From assembly GCF_014851865.1 (NCBI RefSeq), contig NZ_JACVAM010000001.1, positions 930,001-994,000 of the forward strand: DNA of 64,000 bases, read 5' to 3'. A program made the translations under genes and the position numbers. Shown piece by piece: positions 19,049 to 28,468 of the stretch (positions within the stretch are counted from its first letter, which is position 1; every line of letters begins with the position of its first letter). The notes beneath the pieces are model-generated. The model made no database searches, had not been told where the DNA came from, and saw nothing but the letters and a program-made list of their open reading frames with translations. Source of the DNA: Pseudomonas sp. PDM16. GTDB lineage: Bacteria; Pseudomonadota; Gammaproteobacteria; Pseudomonadales; Pseudomonadaceae.

Positions 19049-20479
19049 TTAGCGGATGAACAGCTTCTGGATCAGCTTCTGGATCGCGGTGCCATAGGGC
19101 GGGTAGATGAAGCGTGCGGCGTTGAAGCGCTGCTTGATGAACACACCTTTGGCCTTGCTGAAGGTCAGGAAGCCTTCATGACCATGGTAATGGCCCATGC
19201 CGGACGGGCCGACGCCACCGAACGGCATGTCGTCCTGGGCCACATGTAGCAGAGTGTCGTTGAGGCAGGCACCGCCGGAGTGGGTCTCCGTCATTACGCG
19301 CTGTTGTTCGGCCTTGTCATAGCCGAAGTAGTACAGCGCCAGCGGGCGCGGACGGTCGGAAATGTAGGCGAAGGCGTCGTCCAGGCGCTGGTACGGCACC
19401 ACCGGCAGTAGCGGGCCGAAGATTTCCTCCTGCATCAGCTTCATCTCGTCCGAGACGTTCAGCACCAGGCTGTGGGCCATGCGCCGGCCCTGGTCGGCCG
19501 GGAACAGGGGGACGATCTGCGCGCCCTTGCTTTCGGCGTCGCTGATGTAGCCCTTGAGGCGGTTCAGCTGACGCTCGTTGATGATCGCGGTGTAGTCGGC
19601 GTTGTCTTCCAGCTTGGGATAGAAGCGCTGCACGGCGGCGCGGTAGGCGGCGACGAAGCCCTCGACGCGGTCTTGCGGCACCAGTACATAGTCCGGCGCC
19701 ACGCAGGTCTGCCCGGCGTTCATGGTCTTGCCGAAGGCGATGCGCTCAGCAGCATCTTCCAGCGGCACATCGGCGGAGACGATGGCCGGCGACTTGCCGC
19801 CCAGCTCCAGGGTCACCGGCACCAGGTTCTCGGCGGCGGCGCGCATCACGTGCTTGCCGATGCTGGTGGCACCGGTGAACAGCAGGTGGTCGAAAGGCTG
19901 ACGCGAGAAAGCCTGGCCGACTTCGGCCTCACCCAGCACCACGGCGACCAGATCCTCGGGGAAGACCTTGGCCAGCAGGTCTTTGACCAGCTGCGAGGTG
20001 GCCGGGGTCGACTCACTCATCTTGATCATCACCCGGTTGCCGGCCGCCAGGGCGCCGATCAGCGGGCCAAAGGCCAGGTACAACGGGTAGTTCCACGGCA
20101 CGATCACGCCGATCACGCCCAGCGGCTGGTACACCACGCGCGCCGAGGCGGGCTGGAAGGCCACGCCGACATGGCGGCGCGATGGTTTCATCCACTTGCC
20201 CAGGCGTTTGCTGGCGTAGTCGATGCCGTGCAGACTGGGCATGATCTCGGCCAGCAGGGTCTCGCTGGCAGCCCGGTTGCTGAAGTCACTGGAAACGGCG
20301 TCGACCAGGGCCTGTTTTTCACTCAGGATCAGCTCGCGCAGGGCCTTGAGCCAGGCGCGGCGCTGATCGGCGGAAGGCATCGGATTGGCGCGGTAGGCGG
20401 CGCGCTGGGCGGCCACCAGCGGTTCCAGGGCGTCTATCTGTTGTTGGTTTTGTTGGAGATAGGCAACGTCGGCGACCAT
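19049..20479 (-). CDS. laoC: aldehyde dehydrogenase LaoC (coniferyl-aldehyde dehydrogenase type)
   Basis: A 476-residue NAD(P)-dependent aldehyde dehydrogenase of the class related to coniferyl and fatty aldehyde dehydrogenases. Catalytic residues are Glu225 (LELGGKSP) and Cys259 (NAGQTCVAPDY). The PWNYP motif (128-132) and the FTGATSIGK cofactor loop are present. The hydrophobic C-terminal tail may associate with the membrane. It is the first gene of the laoCBA unit and is transcribed from a promoter with an operator in its spacer (20523-20551). In the pathway it would oxidise the long-chain aldehyde made by LaoA to the fatty acid. Confidence 0.9.
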   Translation of the reverse strand: MVADVAYLQQNQQQIDALEPLVAAQRAAYRANPMPSADQRRAWLKALRELILSEKQALVDAVSSDFSNRAASETLLAEIMPSLHGIDYASKRLGKWMKPSRRHVGVAFQPASARVVYQPLGVIGVIVPWNYPLYLAFGPLIGALAAGNRVMIKMSESTPATSQLVKDLLAKVFPEDLVAVVLGEAEVGQAFSRQPFDHLLFTGATSIGKHVMRAAAENLVPVTLELGGKSPAIVSADVPLEDAAERIAFGKTMNAGQTCVAPDYVLVPQDRVEGFVAAYRAAVQRFYPKLEDNADYTAIINERQLNRLKGYISDAESKGAQIVPLFPADQGRRMAHSLVLNVSDEMKLMQEEIFGPLLPVVPYQRLDDAFAYISDRPRPLALYYFGYDKAEQQRVMTETHSGGACLNDTLLHVAQDDMPFGGVGPSGMGHYHGHEGFLTFSKAKGVFIKQRFNAARFIYPPYGTAIQKLIQKLFIR

Positions 20480-20522
20480 GGCGGAGCGTCCTCTGTAGGA
20501 GCGGCGGATTGGATAGGAGTGA

Positions 20523-20551
20523 TTTTTAGAGTAAATGCTCTAAACTGTCAA
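20523..20551 (-). promoter_or_regulatory. laoC promoter with LaoR-type palindromic operator
   Basis: On the minus strand TTGACA (20546-20551) is a perfect -35, with a 17-base spacer to TAAAAA (20523-20528). A perfect inverted repeat, TTTAGAG, six bases, CTCTAAA (20525-20544), fills the spacer and overlaps the -10. A dimeric TetR repressor bound there would block RNA polymerase. The divergent laoR start is 79 bases from the operator, so the site could also autoregulate laoR. LaoR as the binder is inferred from position. Confidence 0.75.
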
Positions 20552-20622
20552 TCGAAGGTCGAGCCGGTCGTCAGATCGGGCGTGTGCCTGTATTTTTGTC
20601 CCTTTCCCGCGTGAGCCGAACC

Positions 20623-21285
20623 ATGGCCCCGAAGAACAAGACCCGTGAACGCATCGTCGAAGCCAGCCTGGAGCTGTTCAATGCCCAGGGCGAGCGCAGC
20701 GTCACCACCAACCATATCGCCGCCCACTTGGGCATGTCGCCGGGCAACCTGTACTACCACTTCCGCAACAAGCAGGCGATCATCGCCGAGCTGTTCGCCG
20801 AGTACGAAGGCCGGGTCGACGTGTTCCTGCGCCTGCCCGAGGGCCGTGCCCTGACGGTGGCGGACAAGACCTTCTATCTGGAGGCGCTGCTGGCGGCCAT
20901 GTGGCACTACCGCTTCCTGCACCGCGACCTGGAGCACCTGCTGGAAAGCGACCTTGAGCTGGCCGAGCGTTACCGCGCCTTCGCCCATCGCTGCCTGCAG
21001 GCAGCCACCGATATCTACCAGGGCTTCGTCGCCGCCGACGTGCTGGCGATGGACGATCAGCAGATCGAGGCTCTGACCCTCAACAGCTGGATCATTCTCA
21101 CCTCCTGGGTGCGCTTCCTCTGCACCATCCGCAACAACCCAGGCGACCTCAACGAGCAACTGATGCGCCGTGGCGTGTACCAGATCCTTGCGCTGGAGAG
21201 CGGCTACGTCACCGAGTCGGCGCGCGAGGCGGTGCAGGCGCTGTTGGGACGCCTGCATGTGCCGATGGCGGATGTGATCGGCTAG
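20623..21285 (+). CDS. laoR: TetR-family repressor LaoR
   Basis: A 220-residue regulator. The N-terminal helix-turn-helix spans about 8-55 (RERIVEASLELFN, then SVTTNHIAAHLGMSPGNLYYHFRNK). The remainder is the helical ligand-binding and dimer domain. The start is set at the ATG at 20623; a longer frame to 20584 adds nothing family-like. Divergent from laoC, with a palindromic operator between. Corresponds to LaoR (PA0367) of P. aeruginosa. Its stop overlaps the hydrolase stop on the other strand (CTAG). Confidence 0.9.
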   Translation: MAPKNKTRERIVEASLELFNAQGERSVTTNHIAAHLGMSPGNLYYHFRNKQAIIAELFAEYEGRVDVFLRLPEGRALTVADKTFYLEALLAAMWHYRFLHRDLEHLLESDLELAERYRAFAHRCLQAATDIYQGFVAADVLAMDDQQIEALTLNSWIILTSWVRFLCTIRNNPGDLNEQLMRRGVYQILALESGYVTESAREAVQALLGRLHVPMADVIG

Positions 21286-22265
21286 AGCCCTGTGCCCAGC
21301 CAGGCCGGGATGCGCCGCTCGAGGTAGAAATCCGGTTGGCGCAGTGAGCCGCCGATGAAGCCGACGTGGCCGCCGCGCTCGTGCAGCTCCAGGCGGGTGC
21401 TGGCCGACAGCTCGTGAGCCTGGGGCACGCTGTGGGGGAAGACGAAGGGATCGTCGCTGGACTGGATGATCAGCGTGCGCGTACGGATCTGTTCCAGGTA
21501 GTAGCGGCTGGAGGCGCGCCGGTAGTAGTCGTCGGCATCGGTGTAGCCGTGCAAGGGCGCGGTGAAGCGGCCGTCGAAGTCCCAGAAGGTGCGCATGCCT
21601 TCCAGCGAGCCGAGTTGCTGCAGCGCTGCCAATCGCTCGTGATGGCCTTCGTCGGTGAAGCGCTGCTGCTTGTCGCGCACATAGGCCACCAGGGCGCGCA
21701 TGAAATGTGCCTGGTAGACCTTGGAGAAGCCCTGGTCGATGCGCTCGGCACAGTGGTCTAGACGAAACGGCACCGACACCGCTACCGCGCCCTGCAAACC
21801 GGAGTCTGCGCCGCTCTCGCCGAGATATTTGAGCAGCACGTTGCCGCCCAGCGAGTAACCCACGGCATGCAGCGGCGCCAGTGGCCGCTTGGCCTGCAGG
21901 TGGCGCACCACGCTGACCACATCCTCGCTGACCCCGGAGTGGTAGCCACGCGGCAGCAGGTTGGGCTCGCCGGAGCAGCCGCGCCAGTTCAGCGCCACGC
22001 TGGCCCAGCCCTGGGCCGCCAGTTGCCGTTGCAGGCCGAGCACATAGTGCGAACTGGAAGAGCCGGTCAGCCCGTGCAGCACCAGTACCAGCGGCGCCGT
22101 GGCTTCATGCGGGCCATGCCAGTCGAGGTCGAGGAAGTCGCCATCCTCCAGCCACAGTCGCTCGCGCTGTCGTTCCAGTCTTGGCGGCGTGCGGCACAGC
22201 GAGCCCCAGAGGGTCTGCAGGTGTGGGCTGGGCAGCCACCAGGCGGGATTGAAGAGAGTGGACAT
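21282..22265 (-). CDS. alpha/beta hydrolase of the YheT/ABHD family
   Basis: A 327-residue hydrolase. The N-terminal FNPAWWLPSPHLQTLWGSL is characteristic of the YheT/AB-hydrolase 4 group. LVLHGLTGSSSSHYV forms the oxyanion region, GYSLGGN the nucleophile elbow with its Ser, DDPFV the Asp and GGHVGFIGG the His. Members act on esters or lipids, but the natural substrate is unknown. Same position as PAO1 PA0368. Confidence 0.9.
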   Translation of the reverse strand: MSTLFNPAWWLPSPHLQTLWGSLCRTPPRLERQRERLWLEDGDFLDLDWHGPHEATAPLVLVLHGLTGSSSSHYVLGLQRQLAAQGWASVALNWRGCSGEPNLLPRGYHSGVSEDVVSVVRHLQAKRPLAPLHAVGYSLGGNVLLKYLGESGADSGLQGAVAVSVPFRLDHCAERIDQGFSKVYQAHFMRALVAYVRDKQQRFTDEGHHERLAALQQLGSLEGMRTFWDFDGRFTAPLHGYTDADDYYRRASSRYYLEQIRTRTLIIQSSDDPFVFPHSVPQAHELSASTRLELHERGGHVGFIGGSLRQPDFYLERRIPAWLGTGL

Positions 22266-22325
22266 CGATCAGGGCTCGGTGCGGCAGGAGCCCAGACTAA
22301 GGCCAGCTGCTGGGTGAGAGAAGCT

Positions 22326-23492
22326 TTAGTCGCGCCCGAACAGATCGCGGGTATAGACCTTGTTCGCTACATCGCCGAGCGTGTCGCTCATGCGATTGCT
22401 GAGGATCACGTCGGCTTCGCGCTTGAAGCTTTCCAGATCGTCGATGATTCGGGCGCCAGCGTGTTCGGCTTGATCGAGCCCCGGTTCGTGCACTATCACC
22501 TCGACGCCCGCAGCCATGATCCGCTGCATGATGTCCAGGATACTGGAGGTGCGGAAATTGTCCGAATCGCTCTTCATGATAAGACGGTGGATTCCGACCA
22601 CCCGGGGCTGTCGCTTGAGTATCTCCTCGGCGATGAAGTCCTTGCGAGTGTCGTTGGATGCCACGATGGCGTGGATCAGGTTCTGCGGCACATCGCGGTA
22701 GTTGGCCAGCAGTTGCCGAGTGTCCTTCGGCAGGCAGTAGCCGCCATAGCCGAAGGATGGATTGTTGTAGTGATTGCCTATCCGTGGATCGAGGCCAACG
22801 CCTTCTATGATCTGCCGGGTGTCCAGGCTGTGGCTGGAGGCATAGGTATCGAGTTCGTTGAAGAAGGACACGCGCATGGCCAGGTAGGCATTGGCGAACA
22901 GCTTGATCGCTTCTGCTTCCGTCGAGCCGGTGAGCAGTATCTCTACGTCCTGATTGAGCGCGCATTGCTTCAGCAGCTCGGCGAATATCTGGGCTCGTTT
23001 CGAGCGTTCTCCGACCACGATGCGTGTGGGGTGCAAGGTGTCGTAAAGGGCGCTCCCCTCGCGCAGGAATTCGGGCGAGAATATGAGCTTGTCGCAGGAG
23101 AAGCGCTGGCGTGCCTTCAGGGTGAAACCGACAGGCACCGTGGATTTGATGATCAGTACCGCATCCGGATTGATCGCCACGGCTTCGCCGATCACGCTCT
23201 CTATCGCTTGGGTATTGAAATGAACGGTGTGAGGGTCGTAGTCGGAGGGCGTGGCGATCAATATGTACTCTGCGCCCTCGTAAGCATCCTGCTTGTCCAG
23301 GGTGGCACGCAGGCTGAGCGGCTTGTTCTGCAGGTAATCCTCCAGCTCGGGATCGGCAATGGCGGTCTGACGGCGATTGAGCAGATCCACCTTGTCGGCG
23401 TCGATGTCCAGCGCGACCACTTCATGTTGTTGGGATAGCAGGACTGCATTAGACAACCCCACATAGCCCATGCCGACAACGGTAATCTTCAT
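22326..23492 (-). CDS. ugd: UDP-glucose 6-dehydrogenase
   Basis: A 388-residue dehydrogenase that oxidises UDP-glucose to UDP-glucuronate with two NAD+. The N-terminal Rossmann motif is [33 protein letters not shown] and [17 protein letters not shown] are the family's conserved blocks. The catalytic cysteine is Cys253 in [12 protein letters not shown]. The length fits the short enterobacterial type. It is divergent from uxs across a 369-base gap. Both genes are more AT-rich than their neighbours and interrupt an otherwise conserved order, so they probably arrived together. Confidence 0.95.
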   Translation of the reverse strand: MKITVVGMGYVGLSNAVLLSQQHEVVALDIDADKVDLLNRRQTAIADPELEDYLQNKPLSLRATLDKQDAYEGAEYILIATPSDYDPHTVHFNTQAIESVIGEAVAINPDAVLIIKSTVPVGFTLKARQRFSCDKLIFSPEFLREGSALYDTLHPTRIVVGERSKRAQIFAELLKQCALNQDVEILLTGSTEAEAIKLFANAYLAMRVSFFNELDTYASSHSLDTRQIIEGVGLDPRIGNHYNNPSFGYGGYCLPKDTRQLLANYRDVPQNLIHAIVASNDTRKDFIAEEILKRQPRVVGIHRLIMKSDSDNFRTSSILDIMQRIMAAGVEVIVHEPGLDQAEHAGARIIDDLESFKREADVILSNRMSDTLGDVANKVYTRDLFGRD

Positions 23493-23861
23493 CTATAGCG
23501 CCTTCATCGATAGTTGATCCGTTCGAGCAGTAGTCGGGTGCTGGTCTCGCCTGTCGAACGGCGCATGATGCTCAGCGTTGGAACTATCATCCCATCGCCG
23601 TCTGTCATAAAGACGTAGTTAGAGGCTGTAGCGAGACTGCCTCAATGTTGCGTGATGGGCGGATGTTAGTCATCGATCAGGTGCCAGTCGCTGGCGTAGC
23701 GTGCGCTAGCCATTGAGGCCTCACCAGGCGTAGCGGTTGTGCTCGCTCGCCATAGCATCTTTCAGCAGTGGAGATTTGCCTTTCTCTGAGATTGAAATAC
23801 TGACTGCTTTACAGCGTGCATGCTGCCTCAGGGCGGCAAAAAATAATAAATGGAATTCACT
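23493..23861. other. ugd-uxs divergent intergenic region, no gene
   Basis: These 369 bases are clearly AT-richer than the flanks and must hold the promoters of both ugd and uxs. I see no convincing reading frame. An A/T-rich tract (GGCAAAAAATAATAAATGG) precedes the uxs start, which has only a weak TGGA as ribosome binding site. I could not assign a promoter with confidence. Confidence 0.6.
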
Positions 23862-24794
23862 ATGCGAGTGCTGGTAACGGGTGGGGCCGGGTTCATCGGT
23901 TCACATATTTGTCGACGCCTGCTGAAAGATGGGCACGAAGTTCTATCGGTAGACAACTACTTCACGGGTAGCAGACGTAACATTCAGGACCTCTTGAACG
24001 CCCCCCGCTTCGAGGCGATGCGTCACGATGTAACTTTTCCGCTGCATGTAGAAGTTGATCGTATATTCAACTTTGCCTGCCCTGCGTCGCCCATCCACTA
24101 TCAGCGTGACCCGGTGCAAACGACCAAGACCAGTGTAATCGGCGCCATCAATATGCTGGGGCTGGCCAAGCGCACAGGAGCCCGCATTCTTCAGGCGTCG
24201 ACCTCGGAGGTTTATGGAGACCCTGAGTGCCATCCGCAGACTGAAAGCTATTGGGGGCGGGTCAACCCAATTGGTATCAGGAGTTGCTATGACGAAGGCA
24301 AGCGCTGTGCGGAAACCTTGTTCTTCGACTATTACCGGCAGCATGCCCTCGATATAAAAGTGGTGCGTATTTTCAATACGTACGGGACAGGCATGCAGCT
24401 GCACGATGGTCGGGTCATCAGCAACTTCATCGTTCAGGCGCTACGTGGTGAAGACATCACCATATACGGTGATGGAACACAGACTCGCTCTTTCTGCTTC
24501 GTCTCGGATCTTATCGACGGCTTGGTCGCCATGATGGACGGTCCGGCCGATCTCGTTGGGCCGGTGAATCTGGGCAATCCGGTCGAGCACAGTATCGCCG
24601 AGATCGCCGAGGCCATCATCGCCTTGTGTGGCTCGGCATCCCGGCTGACCTACTTGCCGTTGCCCGAGGATGACCCGCGCCAGCGGCAACCGGACATCTC
24701 GCTCGCTCGCAAGCGGCTGGGCTGGCAGCCGAAGGTCGCGCTGGAAGATGGCCTGCGCGAGACGATAGGTTACTTCCGTGGCTTGCTCGGCTGA
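23862..24794 (+). CDS. uxs: UDP-glucuronate decarboxylase (UDP-xylose synthase)
   Basis: A 310-residue extended short-chain dehydrogenase that decarboxylates UDP-glucuronate to UDP-xylose using bound NAD+. The nucleotide motif is [11 protein letters not shown] (5-15), and [21 protein letters not shown] and RSCYDEGKR are the UXS signatures; Tyr143 and Lys147 are catalytic. RSCYDEGKR separates it from dTDP-glucose 4,6-dehydratases. The ATG at 23862 starts the Rossmann strand; an ATG at 23850 in frame is possible. With ugd it forms a complete two-step route from UDP-glucose to UDP-xylose. The last 25 bases overlap the tail of the next gene on the other strand. Confidence 0.92.
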   Translation: MRVLVTGGAGFIGSHICRRLLKDGHEVLSVDNYFTGSRRNIQDLLNAPRFEAMRHDVTFPLHVEVDRIFNFACPASPIHYQRDPVQTTKTSVIGAINMLGLAKRTGARILQASTSEVYGDPECHPQTESYWGRVNPIGIRSCYDEGKRCAETLFFDYYRQHALDIKVVRIFNTYGTGMQLHDGRVISNFIVQALRGEDITIYGDGTQTRSFCFVSDLIDGLVAMMDGPADLVGPVNLGNPVEHSIAEIAEAIIALCGSASRLTYLPLPEDDPRQRQPDISLARKRLGWQPKVALEDGLRETIGYFRGLLG

Positions 24795-25042
24795 GCCGAG
24801 GCAGGTCGCGGCAAGCGCCGGGGCCGCACGAGGATTTTCCAGGTGGTAAACAGCAGAGCCAGCAGGGCCAGTGTTCGCTGTTCGGCCAGGCCGATCACGA
24901 TACCGCCGCTCTCGCGCACGTTGATGCGGCTGCCCAGGTCAAAGGCGATCTCCTGATCCTTGAAGAGGAGTCCCAATGCGATGGCTGCCAGCAGCAGGTA
25001 AGGCAAGTTGTCATAGAGGAAGTCCTTCAACGGCCTCAGCAC
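24770..25042 (-). CDS. small membrane protein, 90 residues, GTG start overlapping rsmD
   Basis: The frame is open much further upstream but overlaps rsmD there. The GTG at 25042 overlaps the rsmD stop and has GGGAGA before it, giving [17 protein letters not shown]. Two hydrophobic segments (about 12-26 and 58-72) are separated by a polar loop, and the basic C-terminus ([12 protein letters not shown]) suggests a cytoplasmic tail. It occupies the place of PAO1 PA0369. No function known. Confidence 0.7.
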   Translation of the reverse strand: MLRPLKDFLYDNLPYLLLAAIALGLLFKDQEIAFDLGSRINVRESGGIVIGLAEQRTLALLALLFTTWKILVRPRRLPRPASAQPSKPRK

Positions 25043-25629
25043 CTCTCCCACAACGAGTAGTAAACCTGCCCGGCCTTCTGTTCGCGATGCAAGCGCCAGT
25101 TGCCGGGCATGGCCAGGGTCGAGGGAGCGGTCTCGCTTTCGGTATAGATCCAGGCGTCCTTGGCCAGCCAGCCTTTTTCTTCCAGCGCCACACAGGCCGG
25201 TGCCAGCAGGTCCTGGCCGAAGGGGGGGTCGAGGAACACCAGGTCGTAGGGCGTGGCCGGCTGGTTGTCGAGGTGGCGCAGGGCATCGGTCTGCAGCAGC
25301 TGGCCGTTGCTGCATTTCAGCGTGGTGAGGATCTGCCGCAGGCTGGCGATGGCGTTGCTGTTGCTGTCCAGTGCCAGCGCGCTGCTGGCGCCACGCGACA
25401 GGGCCTCGAGGAACAGCGCGCCGCTACCGGTGAAACAGTCCAGCACATGGGCGCCCTCGATGTAGGGAGCTAGCCAGTTGAACAGCGTCTCGCGCACACG
25501 GTTGGGCGTTGGTCGCAGGCCGTGAGCCATGGGGAAGCTGAACTGGCGACTGCGCCACTCGCCGCCGATGATACGCAGCTGGCCGCTGCCATTGTGCTCG
25601 ACAGTTTTTTTTCCAGGAGATTTGCGCAT
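25036..25629 (-). CDS. rsmD: 16S rRNA (guanine966-N2)-methyltransferase
   Basis: A 197-residue RsmD-type methyltransferase that modifies G966 of 16S rRNA. RIIGGEWRSRQ at the N-terminus, GLRPTPNRVRETLFNWL, the SAM motif LDCFTGSGALFLEALSRGA and the catalytic LVFLDPPFG are all present. Its start codon touches the stop of the upstream M16 gene (25629), and its stop overlaps the small membrane gene, so the whole set reads as one operon. Confidence 0.95.
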   Translation of the reverse strand: MRKSPGKKTVEHNGSGQLRIIGGEWRSRQFSFPMAHGLRPTPNRVRETLFNWLAPYIEGAHVLDCFTGSGALFLEALSRGASSALALDSNSNAIASLRQILTTLKCSNGQLLQTDALRHLDNQPATPYDLVFLDPPFGQDLLAPACVALEEKGWLAKDAWIYTESETAPSTLAMPGNWRLHREQKAGQVYYSLWERC

Positions 25630-27107
25630 CAGTGCTCCGGCGGGCCGGCCGGCCGTTCGGCGGGCTTGTCGGTGGGTGGTGGCAGTGGCTTCTGCTCGAC
25701 CGTCGGTCCGGCCGTGACGATGACCAGCTTGTTCACATCCAGGTGCTTGGCCATGGCGGCTTTCACCTGTTCCACGCTCAGCCCCTGCACTTCGCTCATG
25801 AAGTCGTCGAGGTAGGTCAGCGGCAGGTCATAGAAGCCCATGCTGCCGAGCTGGCCGACGATATCGGCGTTGCTCGCGGTGGTCAGCGGGAAGCTGCCGA
25901 CCATCTCGCGCTTGGCGTCGTCCATTTCCTTCTGGGTCGGGCCATTGGCCAGATAGCTACCGAGGATATCCTGCACCAGCTTGAGGGTGCCTTCGCTCAG
26001 CTCGGCGCGGGTCTGCAAGTTGATCATGAACGGCCCACGTGCCTGCATGGCGCTGAAGCCGGAGTAAATGCCGTAGGTCAGGCCGCGCTTCTCACGCACC
26101 TCTTCCATCAGGCGGGTGCCGAAGCCGCCGCCACCGAGAATCTGGTTGCCCAGCATCAGCGCCGCATAGTCCGGCTCGCGGCGGTCGACGCCGAGCTGAG
26201 CCAGCATCAGGTGCGTCTGGTTGGACGGGAACTCGATATGGCTGGGGCCGGCCTTGGGTTCTTCGGGCTGGGCAATGCGCTGTAGCGCCGGGCCCTTGGG
26301 CAGGGAGGCGGAGACCTTGGTCGCGATGGCCTCGGCCTCGGCACGGGACAGATCGCCGACCAGGGCGATCACCACATTGCCGGCGGCGTAGGCTTTCTGG
26401 TGGAAGGCCTGCAGCTGCGCCACCGAGATGCCGGGGATCGACTGTTCGGTACCCTCGCTCGGGTGGGCATAGGGGTGGCTACCATACAGGCGCTCGAACA
26501 GCTGCAGGCCGGCCAGCTTGCCGGGGTTCTGCTTCTGGTACTCGAAACCGGCCAGCAACTGGTTCTTGATCCGCGCCAGTGCATCTTGTGGGAAGGTAGG
26601 CTGGCCGATGACCTGGTCGAACAGTGCCAGGGCCGGCTCGCGCTGCTCGGCGGCGCTGAGACTGCGCAGGCTGGCGATGGCCATGTCGCGGTAGGCGCCG
26701 TTGCCGAACTCGGCGCCCAGGCTCTCGAAGCCTTCGGCAATGGCGGTGACGTCCTTGCCGGTCACGCCTTCGTTGAGCATGGCGTTGGTCAGGGCGGCCA
26801 GGCCGGGCACTCCGTCGTCATGGCTGCTGCCGGCGGCGAAGGTTAGGCGCAGGTCGAACATTGGTAACTGGCGTGCCTCGACAAACAGTACTTTGGCGCC
26901 TTCGGCGGTCTGCCAGCGCTGGATGTCCAGGGTTCGCTTGCTCGGTGCCTTGCTTTCGAGGGTGGCCAGCGACTCCAGTTGTGTCGACGGCGCGGGGGTA
27001 TCGGTCGGCGCCTGCGCGGTGCGCGTGGCGATGAATGTCAGCAGGCCGACCAACAGGATCAGGCCGAGGCCGAGCAGGCCGTAACGTATGCCGTTGCGCT
27101 CGCTCAT
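25629..27107 (-). CDS. M16 peptidase-family protein lacking the zinc motif (non-catalytic partner)
   Basis: A 492-residue M16-fold protein with an N-terminal membrane anchor (about 9-28). The domain starts near residue 60 (RWQTAEGAKVLFVEARQLPM). Where active members have H-x-x-E-H, this one reads GVPGLAALTNAML, so it cannot bind zinc in the usual way. The C-terminal half keeps the LLGGGGFGTRLMEEVREKRGLTYG type of sequence that binds substrate. Its start overlaps the stop of the zinc-containing M16 gene by four bases, so the two probably form a heterodimer as in other bacterial pairs. Confidence 0.88.
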   Translation of the reverse strand: MSERNGIRYGLLGLGLILLVGLLTFIATRTAQAPTDTPAPSTQLESLATLESKAPSKRTLDIQRWQTAEGAKVLFVEARQLPMFDLRLTFAAGSSHDDGVPGLAALTNAMLNEGVTGKDVTAIAEGFESLGAEFGNGAYRDMAIASLRSLSAAEQREPALALFDQVIGQPTFPQDALARIKNQLLAGFEYQKQNPGKLAGLQLFERLYGSHPYAHPSEGTEQSIPGISVAQLQAFHQKAYAAGNVVIALVGDLSRAEAEAIATKVSASLPKGPALQRIAQPEEPKAGPSHIEFPSNQTHLMLAQLGVDRREPDYAALMLGNQILGGGGFGTRLMEEVREKRGLTYGIYSGFSAMQARGPFMINLQTRAELSEGTLKLVQDILGSYLANGPTQKEMDDAKREMVGSFPLTTASNADIVGQLGSMGFYDLPLTYLDDFMSEVQGLSVEQVKAAMAKHLDVNKLVIVTAGPTVEQKPLPPPTDKPAERPAGPPEH

Positions 27108-28468
27108 GGCTGGGCTCCTTCTGCAGCTTTCTCGGGCAGGATGTGGGCGACTGACAGGCGTGACGGGGTGAAGTAGGTACGGGCTACCTTCTGGATGTCG
27201 GCCGGGGTAACGGCCTCCAGGGCGGCGAGATCCTGGTCCATCAGCTGCCAGGACAAGCCGACGGTTTCCAGCGAGCCAATAGTGGTGGCCTGGCTGGTGA
27301 TCGAGTCGCGTTCGTAGACCAGGCCCGCTATCACCTGGGCGCGTACCCGGGCCAGCTCATCCGGGCTCGGTGGGGTTTGCTTGAGATCGTCGAGCTGCGC
27401 CCACAGTCCCGCTTCGGTCTGCTCCAGTGATACGCCTTTCTGCACGTTGGGCGTGGCGGAGAGCATGAACAGGCTGTCACCGCGGCCGAAGGCGTTGTAC
27501 CAGGCGGAGGCGCCGGAAACCAGTTCCTGTCCGCGCTCCAGGCGTGACGGCAGGCGGGCACTATAGCCGCCGTCGAGTAGGGCGGAGAGCAGGCGTAGCG
27601 CGTGGATTTCGCGGGCATCGGCGCTGGTGGCTATGCCGGGCACGTTGAAGCCCATCAGCAGGCTCGGCAGCTGGGTTTTCACGTGCAGCGTGATGCGCCG
27701 CTCGCCTGGCTCGGCCAGTTCGCGCGGGGCCTTGGCTGGCGGCACGTCACGCCGCGGGATGGCGCCGAAGTAGTGCTGGGCCAGGCCCTGTACCTCATCC
27801 TTGGTGACGTCGCCGACCACCACCAGAGTGGCGTTGTTCGGCGCGTACCATGCCTGGTACCAGTGGCGCAGCTCCTCGACGGTCATGCGGTCGAGGTCGG
27901 CCATCCAGCCGATGGTGGGGGTGTGGTAGCCGCTGGCCGGGTAGGCCATGGCCTTGAAGCGTTCATAGGCCAGTGAGGTCGGTTTGTCGTCGGTGCGCAG
28001 ACGGCGCTCCTCCTTGATCACTTCGATCTCACGGGCGAATTCGTCGGCCGGCAGCTTGAGACTGGCCAGGCGGTCGGCCTCCAGCTCGAAAGCGACGGCC
28101 AGGCGGTCGCGCGACAGCACTTGGTAGTAGGCGGTGTAATCGTCGCTGGTGAAGGCGTTCTCCTCGGCGCCGAGGTCGCGCAGGATGCGCGAAGCCTCGC
28201 CGGGGCCTAGCTTGCGGCTCCCCTTGAACATCATGTGTTCGAGGGCGTGGGACAGGCCGGTCTGCCCCGGCGTCTCGTAGCTGGAGCCGACCTTGTACCA
28301 GAGCTGGGAGACCACTACGGGAGCACGGTGATCCTCGCGGACGATGACCTTGAGGCCATTGTCCAACTGAAATTCGTGGGTCGGTTGAGGTTCGGCGGCG
28401 ACTGCTGCCAGGGGCATGCAGAACGCGGTGAGGAGCAGGCCGGCGCAGCGGCGGGCAAGTTGTGTCAT
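27104..28468 (-). CDS. M16 family zinc metallopeptidase, exported
   Basis: A 454-residue peptidase. A signal peptide runs to about residue 25 (AAVAAEP), then the M16 domain with the zinc motif HALEH (His74, Glu77, His78) and a downstream Glu in EVIKEERR. The second domain carries the substrate-binding half. The ATG at 28468 is chosen: the frame extends to 29359 across the ftsY gene, but that part is an antisense shadow. It forms an ATGA-overlapped pair with the zinc-less partner and lies back-to-back with ftsY. Substrate unknown. Confidence 0.9.
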   Translation of the reverse strand: MTQLARRCAGLLLTAFCMPLAAVAAEPQPTHEFQLDNGLKVIVREDHRAPVVVSQLWYKVGSSYETPGQTGLSHALEHMMFKGSRKLGPGEASRILRDLGAEENAFTSDDYTAYYQVLSRDRLAVAFELEADRLASLKLPADEFAREIEVIKEERRLRTDDKPTSLAYERFKAMAYPASGYHTPTIGWMADLDRMTVEELRHWYQAWYAPNNATLVVVGDVTKDEVQGLAQHYFGAIPRRDVPPAKAPRELAEPGERRITLHVKTQLPSLLMGFNVPGIATSADAREIHALRLLSALLDGGYSARLPSRLERGQELVSGASAWYNAFGRGDSLFMLSATPNVQKGVSLEQTEAGLWAQLDDLKQTPPSPDELARVRAQVIAGLVYERDSITSQATTIGSLETVGLSWQLMDQDLAALEAVTPADIQKVARTYFTPSRLSVAHILPEKAAEGAQP

